Shown here piece after piece: positions 6,104-14,789 of a stretch of 26,118 nt of DNA; the stretch's first letter is position 1; every line of letters begins with the position of its first letter. The notes under the pieces were generated by a model. It saw nothing but the letters and a program-made list of their open reading frames with translations. It did no database searches and had not been told where the DNA came from. The translations under genes and the position numbers were made by a program. The stretch is from Bacteroides sp. (lineage in GTDB: Bacteria > Bacteroidota > Bacteroidia > Bacteroidales > Bacteroidaceae), in assembly GCA_019416685.1 (NCBI GenBank), contig DXWV01000070.1:86808-112925 (forward strand). Reading direction: 5' to 3'.

Positions 6104-9100
6104 ATGACGGAAAGGAATGCTATGAATGTCTCCCGAAGTATGATAAGAAACTTCTGTGTATTGGGATTACTGCTCGTCTCCCTGTCTACTCTTGCACAAC
6201 GTCTGGTCTGGAAAGATGCTCCGGATGAAACTTTTGTTTTCAAGCTCAGCGATAAGGAAGCATTGAAACTTCTTAAAGGACGTTTCCGCCCTAAGGACTG
6301 GGAGAGAGTGCTTACTACTCCTTTTACTTCTTTCTCGGAGAAATGGGAAGAACAACCTGCTGAGGGACATTTTATTTTTGCCAATATTGAGAGAAATAAA
6401 ATTAATTACAGCTATCATCCTGTTATTCCTTTCCAGGTATTTCTTTTCAAAGAATATGGTGCACTTACTTTGCAGGTAGTAGATGCCGAAGGTGATATCC
6501 GCAATGATGCTAAAGTACGTCTGGATTATAACCGTCTCTCGTATGATAACTCCAGTCAAACATATAGTTATGAAGACTGGTCGGAAGAAGAAGATCATAT
6601 TCTTACTGTTGAGTTGGATAAGTTTCGGGCTGTCTTTGACCTGAAAAAACATCTCGTTCCTTCCTGGTATTCTGATTATTGGAATCGGGAGGAGAGTCGT
6701 CCCAGCTTTTATAGCTACATGATAACAGATAAAAATAAATACAAACCGGGTGAAACGGTTCGTTTCAAATCATATGCCTTGTCCGGTAACAGGCGCCCAT
6801 TGAGGCAGGAGCTTTCTTTGTGGATGCGGACAAAGGGGTATCAGTTTAAAAAAATACTAACTTTGCCTCCCTATCATCCGGGAGGTTTTGCCGGAGAATT
6901 CCAGTTGGACGATTCATTGAAGCTGGAACTTGACCGTTTATATTCTATCCAATTACGTGATAAACGGGGACGGGTAGCTGCTACTACCAATTTTCGTTAT
7001 GAAGACTATGAATTGACAGGAAGTAAATTGGAAGCTAAACTTCATTCGGATGTACAGTACGCTTCGCAGGTCAATAAGCTGGAGGTTGCTGCAACAGATG
7101 CTAATGGATTACCTTTGCAAGAAATGGAGGTGGAGATTACCGTTCGGCTTCGCACAATACTGCATTCTTACACAAGTGTACTGTCACTGCCGGATACTTT
7201 GATGTTTCGTCGTGTCAGTCTGGATGCAACAGGGAAAACGCATCTTGAGGTTCCTGCCGATATATTTGGTCCGGCAGATTGCGTATATGAGGTAGGTGTA
7301 CTTTTACTTACGCCGGACAATGAGCGGAGAGAACAACGATGTCGTGCCACTTTTTATCATTCACATTACGAATTGCGGTATCATACCCGGGGGGATGCTT
7401 TACGTTTTGCATTTCTGGACAAGGGAGTGGAGAGAAGTGTAGAAGCTGAATTAATATGTGGGGATGATAAAAAGATCCGGAAGATTCATCTACCTTATGA
7501 GCAGAAATTTAATCAGGCTGCTACAAGTTATCTTTTGAGAGTACCGGCTTTTAACTACGAATCACGTATTGCTGTAGCAGATATGAATAGTCAGTTGGAT
7601 TTGAAAGGGGAGATAGATAGCGATTCATTGAAAGTTTGCCTGATGAATCCTTTGAAACTGGAGGTATCATGGTATGTCTATCAAGGTAATCAGCTTTTGC
7701 AAAAGGGGGCGGGAAAGGAGCTGGACTTGCATATTGGTGACATTGATGCTCGAGCTGTTTATTACATTGAAGTGTTCTATTTCATGGGAAATGAAGAGAG
7801 GTCACTGAAACGTGTGTATCGTGTGTACCCCAATAGCCTGTCTGTGGAAACGAATCTGCCGAAACGAATTTATCCGGGACAGAAAGTGGATGCTACCTTA
7901 CATGTGCGTGATAGATACGGAGAGCCTGTTCCGAATGTAGATATTACCGCTTTTTCTGTAAACTCTCAGTTGGGATATGATATACCCTATTTGCCTTATT
8001 ATGGAGCCGAACCACAGGCACGTGAGCAACGGGCGAGTTACTCGATGAAGCAGAAAAACTATTTGCATTCTGCCTCATTGGATTTTGAACATTGGAATAG
8101 GTTGGCGCATCTTGATCGCTTGCCTTATTATCGGTTCATATACCCTTCGGGGCAATTGTTCAGGCAGGTGATGGATACACCCGATGGCAGTACTCAGTTT
8201 GCACCTTACGTGATGATGGGAGGGGAGTCCGTTGCTATTTATGTGATAGAATTGAATGATAAACCTTGTTACTTTTCGTGGACTAAACAACCGCAAGGAT
8301 ACTCTTTCCGGATACCGTCCGAATCATCCAAACAAAAAGTGACTTTACGTTTGTGTGACAGGGCTATTGTGTTGGATTCTATCTCATTTGAGAAAGGAAA
8401 GAAGACCATCCTGAGCCTGGATATGGAACAGGTTCCGAAGGAAGCAAAAACAGTCTGGCTGAAAACAATCCGGGACAGGCAGGGGCGAACTGTTTTTTCC
8501 CGTAAAGAGGAAGAACGGTACCAGTCTTATCTCTGTCGTCTTCCCGTACCGGATGGAGTAGAATATACTTGTCTGGAGGGAGAATTTGGCAAGATGTGTC
8601 CGGTTTATCTCAGTTACGCATTTCCGCGTATGAAAAGTGTATTGGTTGGTCCGGTAGAGCCGGGATATTGGAAGTATGCCAATGGGGTAGAGTATCGGCA
8701 CGAGGGTGGTTTTGCTTATGAGTTTGAGGGGAATGTGGTTTATAAATATTCAGAAGAGCTCTGCCCCAAATACCTTAGTTTTTCGTCTACTGATGTAATA
8801 ACCAACCTGAATGATTTGTATTTCACACCGGAAGTATTTCGGCAGTTTGTAGAGAAATGCCGGCAGAGAAATGCCTGGCATCCACAAAATATCTGCATTG
8901 CTCAATCGAATAAAATGCTAAACCTTCGGTTACCTGTAGAAAAAGACTCTACCGGAGTGGCTGGTTTATTGTTTGAAGATCGGATTACCCGGAAAGTTTC
9001 TTATCCGGATATGATTGTTAAAAATGGGAACAGGAATCTTGAGATCCCTACAGGTGCATATAATATTATTGTTCTTTATAATAACGGGAAATATCTGAAA

Positions 9101-11677
9101 CGGGATAGTATTGAATTGCGTTCTTGTCATCATGTAGATATCAATATGGAAATGTCGGTATGGCACGAGCGGGATTCTCTCTCTTCACAGTGGTTGGCAT
9201 TACAAAGACACTTTAGTACGTCCTCTTTGAAACCGACTTATCGTGAATTAAGGCTGACGAAAACACGTTGGGCAGGCAGAGATAAGGTGTCTGGTTATGT
9301 ATATATTGAAGGAGATGACGAACCGTTGACTGGTGTTTCGGTTGTAGAGAAAGGAACCAGAAATGGTGCCGTTACAGATCTTGACGGATATTTTGAGTTG
9401 ATGTGCGAACGTGGAGGTAACAGTACGTTGGAATTCAGTTTTATCGGAATGCAAACAAAGGAAGTGGAAGTAAGGCCTAATACGGAGTTGATCGTTATGA
9501 TGAAGGAGGATAATTTGGCGCTTGATGAAGTAGTAGTAACGGGATATGGAACCAGAGCCCGGTCTGCTCTCGCTGGTTCTGTGAGTGGTTTAACTACAAC
9601 TACGAGAAGTGGTGCTGATGTTGTCCCTCTCGAAGAAGAACTTCCGGATGAAGAGGCGAAAACTTCTGAAGAGGCTGAACATAAGCTGTATAATGAATTG
9701 ATGCAACTGAACGGACTTCGTCGTAATTTCTCTGATGTAGGTTTTTGGGAACCGAAGTTGTATACGGATAAAGAAGGCAAAGCGCAGTTTAGTGTGATTT
9801 TTCCTGATAACATAACAAAATGGGATGCAGTGGTTTATGCTATGAATCGTAAACTGAATTCCGGTACTTACCGTCAGTCGATACAATCCTACAAACCGCT
9901 GATGGCGGAATTGAAAACACCGCGTTTCCTGACCGTGGGCGACAAAACTAATTTCACTGCGACAATACGTAATTATACGAAGGAGGAAGAGGTAAAAGGG
10001 AATACCGTTTTTTGTGTTGAGGCTGACACGTTGATGAGACAGGAGGTAAGATTAAAAGGAACTTATAGTACAGGATTGCCTGTGCAGGTTACCACGTCGG
10101 ATAGTATAAAGGTCGGTTATATCTTTATTCGTGATGATGGTTACAGGGATGGTGAAGAACGTATGATTCCTGTAGTTGCACAGGGGACTGAGTTGTCAAA
10201 AGGATCTTTTTGTGTTTTGCAAAAGGATGAAACGGTGAAGGTGAAAGCCGGACCGGGAGAGGAAGTCCGGGTGGAACTTAGCGGAAGTCAGTTGGATAGT
10301 TATCAGGATGTTGTTGATTATTTAGGGAAATATCGCTATTGGTGTAATGAACAATTGGCTTCTAAGCTGATAGGGCTGTTGGGACAGAAAAAGATAGCTT
10401 ATTATAAAGGTGAAAAGTTTACGGGTGAGAAAGAAATAGTAAAGATTATACGCCGTTTGATTGATAATCAGAATGACGAACAGCTTTGGGGATGGTGGGG
10501 ACGTACGACAGAATCTTCTTCATGGATGTCAGGACATATTCTGAAAGCCTTGAAGATGGCTATGGAAGATGGTTATGAGGTTCGGATTAATTGGGATAAA
10601 TTGAGAGTGCGTTATGAATTGGCACAGTCTTTCAGAGGGAAGCGAGTAGAAGATATATACCTGTTTCATGCTTTGTGGTATTGGGGAGTGGAACAGGATT
10701 ATGCGGCTATATTCCGCTTGCTGAATCCGTTGGTAGAGCAATGTGAGGCAAAAGAAAACACCTTAAAAGAAGCAGATAAATCATATTTACCTCAATCCTA
10801 TCTCAAAGAAAAACTGTTGCTTTGGGAGATGTTGCAATCGCGGGTTAGTGTGGCCGACAGTATTCGCAGGTACCTGAAAGAAGATGCGCTGGGTGGAGTA
10901 TATTGTACGGACAACCGAAGATTATCCTACTGTGATTACACCGGACTGGAAAATACGCTGATCGCTTATCGGATAATCAAGAGTGAACCTTCTTTGAGTC
11001 ACTTAAAAGAAGCAATGCAATGGCATATTCTTCGGGCACGAAATACAAGTTGGAATACTTACCAGGCTTCTTTGGCAGTGGCAACTGTGTTGGATGATTT
11101 ACTGGATGGGCAATCTCAACAAGGTGTTCCGGCAATTGTAGAACTCAAAGGAAAGGAAAATCGGCAAATAACAGAGTTTCCTTATACTACCCGTTTAGCT
11201 GCCGGCGAGTCTCTGATGTTGACTCGTAAAGAGGGTATACCTTTAATACTTAGTTCATCTATCGTAAAGCAGGTAACGGAAGCTAATGGTGGTGAGGTAT
11301 TTGACATACAGTCTGCTTTTGAGGGTAGTGAGCTATTGAAAGCAGGAGAACCTGTTACACTGGTGGTTACTCTCAATGTGAAACAGGCGGGAGCGGAATA
11401 CGTGATGATAGAAGTACCGATTCCTGCATCCTGTAGCTATAATTCTAAAATAAATAGTAATATTTCGGAGGTGCATCGCGAATATTTTAAAGAAAAAACC
11501 GTTATCTTTTGTGAGAAGTTACCAGTAGGAGAACATCACTTCCGTATTTCGTTGCTTCCGCGTTATACAGGAACCTATTCACTCAATCCGGCGAAGGTGG
11601 AATTGATGTATTTTCCGGTAGTGAATGCAAATAATGAGATACGTAATATACAAGTTACAGAAAGAAGAACAGAATAA
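6104..11677 (+). CDS. Giant alpha-2-macroglobulin-like protein with inserted SusC-type N-terminal module
   Basis: 1857 residues. The signal peptide ends about STLAQ; ATG 6122 (Met7) is a likely better start because AAGGA lies 5 nt before it. An MG2-type macroglobulin domain begins about residue 200 (DKNKYKPGETVRFKSYAL). Residues about 1060-1150 are a carboxypeptidase-regulatory-like fold (SGYVYIEGDDEPLTGVSV) ending in LDEVVVTGYGT, the sequence that normally opens the plug of SusC/TonB-dependent receptors; no barrel follows. An A2M domain starts near 1205 (FPDNITKWDAVVYAM), followed by a thioester motif Cys1414-Asn-Glu-Gln1417 and an alpha/alpha-toroid region rich in Trp to about 1700, then a receptor-binding-like beta domain. 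Family members trap proteases through the thioester; bacterial ones sit in the periplasm or on the surface. It is first in the operon, 3 nt before the next gene. Confidence 0.88.
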   Translation: MTERNAMNVSRSMIRNFCVLGLLLVSLSTLAQRLVWKDAPDETFVFKLSDKEALKLLKGRFRPKDWERVLTTPFTSFSEKWEEQPAEGHFIFANIERNKINYSYHPVIPFQVFLFKEYGALTLQVVDAEGDIRNDAKVRLDYNRLSYDNSSQTYSYEDWSEEEDHILTVELDKFRAVFDLKKHLVPSWYSDYWNREESRPSFYSYMITDKNKYKPGETVRFKSYALSGNRRPLRQELSLWMRTKGYQFKKILTLPPYHPGGFAGEFQLDDSLKLELDRLYSIQLRDKRGRVAATTNFRYEDYELTGSKLEAKLHSDVQYASQVNKLEVAATDANGLPLQEMEVEITVRLRTILHSYTSVLSLPDTLMFRRVSLDATGKTHLEVPADIFGPADCVYEVGVLLLTPDNERREQRCRATFYHSHYELRYHTRGDALRFAFLDKGVERSVEAELICGDDKKIRKIHLPYEQKFNQAATSYLLRVPAFNYESRIAVADMNSQLDLKGEIDSDSLKVCLMNPLKLEVSWYVYQGNQLLQKGAGKELDLHIGDIDARAVYYIEVFYFMGNEERSLKRVYRVYPNSLSVETNLPKRIYPGQKVDATLHVRDRYGEPVPNVDITAFSVNSQLGYDIPYLPYYGAEPQAREQRASYSMKQKNYLHSASLDFEHWNRLAHLDRLPYYRFIYPSGQLFRQVMDTPDGSTQFAPYVMMGGESVAIYVIELNDKPCYFSWTKQPQGYSFRIPSESSKQKVTLRLCDRAIVLDSISFEKGKKTILSLDMEQVPKEAKTVWLKTIRDRQGRTVFSRKEEERYQSYLCRLPVPDGVEYTCLEGEFGKMCPVYLSYAFPRMKSVLVGPVEPGYWKYANGVEYRHEGGFAYEFEGNVVYKYSEELCPKYLSFSSTDVITNLNDLYFTPEVFRQFVEKCRQRNAWHPQNICIAQSNKMLNLRLPVEKDSTGVAGLLFEDRITRKVSYPDMIVKNGNRNLEIPTGAYNIIVLYNNGKYLKRDSIELRSCHHVDINMEMSVWHERDSLSSQWLALQRHFSTSSLKPTYRELRLTKTRWAGRDKVSGYVYIEGDDEPLTGVSVVEKGTRNGAVTDLDGYFELMCERGGNSTLEFSFIGMQTKEVEVRPNTELIVMMKEDNLALDEVVVTGYGTRARSALAGSVSGLTTTTRSGADVVPLEEELPDEEAKTSEEAEHKLYNELMQLNGLRRNFSDVGFWEPKLYTDKEGKAQFSVIFPDNITKWDAVVYAMNRKLNSGTYRQSIQSYKPLMAELKTPRFLTVGDKTNFTATIRNYTKEEEVKGNTVFCVEADTLMRQEVRLKGTYSTGLPVQVTTSDSIKVGYIFIRDDGYRDGEERMIPVVAQGTELSKGSFCVLQKDETVKVKAGPGEEVRVELSGSQLDSYQDVVDYLGKYRYWCNEQLASKLIGLLGQKKIAYYKGEKFTGEKEIVKIIRRLIDNQNDEQLWGWWGRTTESSSWMSGHILKALKMAMEDGYEVRINWDKLRVRYELAQSFRGKRVEDIYLFHALWYWGVEQDYAAIFRLLNPLVEQCEAKENTLKEADKSYLPQSYLKEKLLLWEMLQSRVSVADSIRRYLKEDALGGVYCTDNRRLSYCDYTGLENTLIAYRIIKSEPSLSHLKEAMQWHILRARNTSWNTYQASLAVATVLDDLLDGQSQQGVPAIVELKGKENRQITEFPYTTRLAAGESLMLTRKEGIPLILSSSIVKQVTEANGGEVFDIQSAFEGSELLKAGEPVTLVVTLNVKQAGAEYVMIEVPIPASCSYNSKINSNISEVHREYFKEKTVIFCEKLPVGEHHFRISLLPRYTGTYSLNPAKVELMYFPVVNANNEIRNIQVTERRTE

Positions 11678-11680
11678 ATT

Positions 11681-14413
11681 ATGAGATATATTGTTTCAGT
11701 CGTACTTTTTATACTTGCCTTGACCTCCTGCAAGAGGGATACTCCGCGCTATGTAATCGGTATGTCTCAGTGTAGTGATGACAGCTGGCGGCATAAGATG
11801 AATGATGAAATATTGCGTGAAGCCATGTTTTATGAAGGGGTGTCTGTAGAGATACGTTCGGCGCATGATGATAACCGGAGGCAGCAGGAAGATATTCAGT
11901 ATTTTATTGATAAGAAGGTGGATCTGCTGATTGTGGCTCCCAATGAAGCAGCACCAATTACTCCGGTAGTAGAAGAGGCTTTTGATAAAGGTATTCCCGT
12001 AATTGTGGTGGACAGAAAGATTCTTTCTGATAAATATACTGCTTTTATGGGAGCAGATAATTATGAGATAGGACGCGAAGTAGGAAAATACCTTGCTGCC
12101 AAACTGGGTGGTAAAGGAAATGTCGTAGAGCTTACCGGTCTGAGCGGTTCAACTCCGGCTATGGAGAGGCACCAGGGATTTATGAGTGCCATTAGTCGTT
12201 ATCCGGATATCCATCTGCTGGCCAGGGCCGATGCTGCATGGGAACGTGAGCCGGGACGGATCATAATGGATTCTTTATTGCGGATTTATCCGAAGATAGA
12301 TGCCGTATACTCTCATAATGACCGTATCGCACCGGGAGCTTTTGAAGCGGCTGAAAAGCTTGGGAGGGCCAAAGATATTGTTTTTGTGGGTATTGACGCC
12401 TTGCCGGGCAAAGGGAATGGAGTAGAGTTGGTGTTGGATAGTGTGCTGGATGCAACCTTTATTTACCCTACAAATGGAGATAAGGTGCTGGAAATGGCAA
12501 TGAATATTCTCGAAAAGAAGCCTTTTGCACGTGAAACTACGATGGAAACTGCCATTGTAGATCCTGTTAACGCTCCGGTAATGAAGCTCCAGACTACTCA
12601 TATCGCTGAGTTGGATAAAAAGATTGAAACGCTGAACGGACGTATCAGTGGCTATCTCTCTCGCTATGCCAATCAGCAAGTGGTGCTTTATGGTAGTTTG
12701 CTTGTATTATTGTTGGTAGCCGGATTGTTGCTGGTGGCTTATAAGGCGCTTCGTGTCAAAAACCGGTTGAATATTGAACTGTCCAAACAAAAGAAACAGC
12801 TTGAAGAGCAACGGGATACCCTCTCCGAACAGCGTGACCAGTTGATACAGCTTTCGCATCAGCTGGAAGAAGCGACTCATGCCAAACTGGTGTTTTTCAC
12901 AAACATTTCACATGATTTCCGTACTCCGCTGACATTGGTTGCTGACCCGGTAGAGCAGTTACTTGCTGACAAGACTCTTTCTGCTGACCAACATCGGTTG
13001 TTGTTACTTGTCCAACGCAATGTGAATATTCTGTTGCGTCTGGTCAATCAGATTCTGGACTTCCGTAAGTATGAGAATGGCAAGATGGAATATACTCCTG
13101 CCTCGATAGATATGTTGCAGTGTTTTGAAAACTGGAACGAATCTTTCCTTGCAGCGGCACGTAAGAAGCATATTCGCTTCTCTTTCGATAGTATGCCTGA
13201 TACGGATTATCATACACTGGCCGATGTAGAAAAGTTAGAGCGGATTTATTTCAATCTTCTTTCCAATGCGTTTAAGTTTACGCCGGAGAACGGGAAGGTT
13301 ACGGTTCGTCTTTTCGCACAGGAAAAAGAAGGGCAGAACTTCTTTCGTTTTACAGTAGCCAATACCGGCAGTCTTATCTCGGCAGAACATATCTGTAGTA
13401 TTTTCGACCGTTTCTATAAGATAGATATGCATCATGCGGGGTCGGGTATCGGGCTTGCATTGGTCAAAGCTTTTGTAGAGATGCATGGCGGTACGATACA
13501 GGTAGAAAGTGATGAACGCCAGGGGACGATATTCACGGTAGATATTCCGGTATGTAGTTGTGCGTCTGTTGCAGATACATTGTCTTTGGAAGCGTCCGGG
13601 CAGGAATTGCCTGTTGAGTTTTCTGAAGATGAAGAAGAACAAGAACCAAGCTATGACTCTTCGCGGATGTCTGTGTTGGTTATTGATGATAATGCGGATA
13701 TACGTTCGTATGTTCATGGACTGCTCAATGTAGAATATTCGGTGATTGAGGCTGCCAATGGTTCCGAAGGTATCCGTAAAGCAATGAAGTATGTGCCCGA
13801 TTTGATTATCTCGGATGTCATGATGCCGGGTATGGATGGTATCGAGTGTTGTCGCCGGTTGAAGAGTGAGCTGCAGACATGTCACATTCCTGTGATATTA
13901 CTGACTGCCTGCTCACTGGACGAACAACGTATACAGGGTTATGACGGTGGGGCAGATTCATACATTTCCAAACCTTTTAGTTCGCAGCTGCTGCTGGCAC
14001 GTATCCGTAATCTGATAGATTCACACCAACGGTTGAAGCAATTCTTTGGTGACCGGCAGACGCTGGCGAAGGAGGATATCTGTGATATGGATAAAGATTT
14101 TGTTGAGAAATTCAAGACGATTATTGAAGAGAAGATGGGTGACTCCGGATTGAATGTAGAAGATTTAGGAAAAGATATGGGGCTGAGCCGTGTACAGCTC
14201 TATCGCAAAATAAAATCGCTGACCAATTATGCGCCTAATGAACTGTTGCGTATGGCGCGTCTGAAGCGGGCGGCTTCTCTGCTGGCTTCTTCAGAACTGA
14301 CAGTGGCGGAGATTGCTTATGAAGTGGGCTTTACTTCTCCTTCTTATTTCACAAAGTGTTATAAGGAACAGTTTGGAGAAAGTCCGACGGAGTTTTTGAA
14401 ACGTAAAAGATAA
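11681..14413 (+). CDS. Hybrid two-component sensor/response regulator (HTCS) with periplasmic sugar-binding-type domain
   Basis: 910 residues joining a whole signalling path in one inner-membrane protein. The N-terminus ends in a lipobox-like LTSC (Cys17). Residues about 22-310 are a type-I periplasmic binding protein fold (sugar-binding/LacI-like, with SHNDRIAPGAFEAAEKLG). One membrane helix lies at about 334-357, then a coiled coil, HisKA with His411 in ISHDFRTPL, HATPase with NLLSNAFKFTPENG and GSGIGLALVKAF, a receiver with Asp712 in SDVMMPGMDG and Lys in SKPF, and an AraC-type DNA-binding domain in the last ~105 residues. HTCS proteins with this sensor type sense sugars (the fructose-binding fructan regulator of Bacteroides is the model). 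No SusC/SusD or glycosidase genes are adjacent, so the ligand is unknown. It lies 3 nt after the macroglobulin gene and 9 nt before the next, hence is co-transcribed. Confidence 0.93.
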   Translation: MRYIVSVVLFILALTSCKRDTPRYVIGMSQCSDDSWRHKMNDEILREAMFYEGVSVEIRSAHDDNRRQQEDIQYFIDKKVDLLIVAPNEAAPITPVVEEAFDKGIPVIVVDRKILSDKYTAFMGADNYEIGREVGKYLAAKLGGKGNVVELTGLSGSTPAMERHQGFMSAISRYPDIHLLARADAAWEREPGRIIMDSLLRIYPKIDAVYSHNDRIAPGAFEAAEKLGRAKDIVFVGIDALPGKGNGVELVLDSVLDATFIYPTNGDKVLEMAMNILEKKPFARETTMETAIVDPVNAPVMKLQTTHIAELDKKIETLNGRISGYLSRYANQQVVLYGSLLVLLLVAGLLLVAYKALRVKNRLNIELSKQKKQLEEQRDTLSEQRDQLIQLSHQLEEATHAKLVFFTNISHDFRTPLTLVADPVEQLLADKTLSADQHRLLLLVQRNVNILLRLVNQILDFRKYENGKMEYTPASIDMLQCFENWNESFLAAARKKHIRFSFDSMPDTDYHTLADVEKLERIYFNLLSNAFKFTPENGKVTVRLFAQEKEGQNFFRFTVANTGSLISAEHICSIFDRFYKIDMHHAGSGIGLALVKAFVEMHGGTIQVESDERQGTIFTVDIPVCSCASVADTLSLEASGQELPVEFSEDEEEQEPSYDSSRMSVLVIDDNADIRSYVHGLLNVEYSVIEAANGSEGIRKAMKYVPDLIISDVMMPGMDGIECCRRLKSELQTCHIPVILLTACSLDEQRIQGYDGGADSYISKPFSSQLLLARIRNLIDSHQRLKQFFGDRQTLAKEDICDMDKDFVEKFKTIIEEKMGDSGLNVEDLGKDMGLSRVQLYRKIKSLTNYAPNELLRMARLKRAASLLASSELTVAEIAYEVGFTSPSYFTKCYKEQFGESPTEFLKRKR

Positions 14414-14422
14414 AGAAACGGA

Positions 14423-14761
14423 ATGAAAGATTATAAAGTTGGTAAAGAAACCATGTCCGATACCTTTTGCCGGGAGGTGTATGCAGTGGTACAGGATATT
14501 CCTGCCGGGAAAGTAATCTCTTATGGAGAGATAGCTGCTTTACTGGGAAAGCCACAATGTTCACGTATGGTAGGGCGTAGCTTGAAACAGGTACCGGCTG
14601 ACTTGAATCTTCCTTGTCACCGGGTAGTCAATGCACAGGGCAGGCTTGTTCCCGGATGGGAAAAGCAACGGAACTTATTACAAGCCGAGGGCGTCTGCTT
14701 CAAAAAGAGTGGCAATGTAGATATGGCCCGGTGCCTATGGAAATACGATGAAATACGTTAA
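14423..14761 (+). CDS. Small O6-alkylguanine-DNA alkyltransferase-like protein (MGMT/Ogt DNA-binding domain)
   Basis: 112 residues containing only the C-terminal, DNA-binding domain of the Ada/Ogt family: helix-turn-helix region IPAGKVISYGEIAALLG, arginine finger in SRMVGRSL, and the active-site motif PCHRVV with Cys65. The Cys is retained, unlike alkyltransferase-like (ATL) proteins where it is Trp, so methyl transfer is possible, but the N-terminal domain of full transferases is absent. After the active site, VPGWEKQRNLLQAEGV replaces the usual Gly-Gly-rich segment. An internal start at Met11 would shorten it by ten residues. Spacing of 9 nt after the sensor gene and 28 nt before fkp makes it an operon member with no obvious functional link. 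Confidence 0.88.
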   Translation: MKDYKVGKETMSDTFCREVYAVVQDIPAGKVISYGEIAALLGKPQCSRMVGRSLKQVPADLNLPCHRVVNAQGRLVPGWEKQRNLLQAEGVCFKKSGNVDMARCLWKYDEIR

Positions 14762-14789
14762 TACATACAAATAAAATATCAGATATATC

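Noticed and set aside
9286..9640. A SusC/TonB-dependent receptor gene
   Set aside because: Only the N-terminal regulatory-like fold and VVVTGYG segment are present; no plug or 22-strand barrel follows, and macroglobulin domains continue in the same frame.
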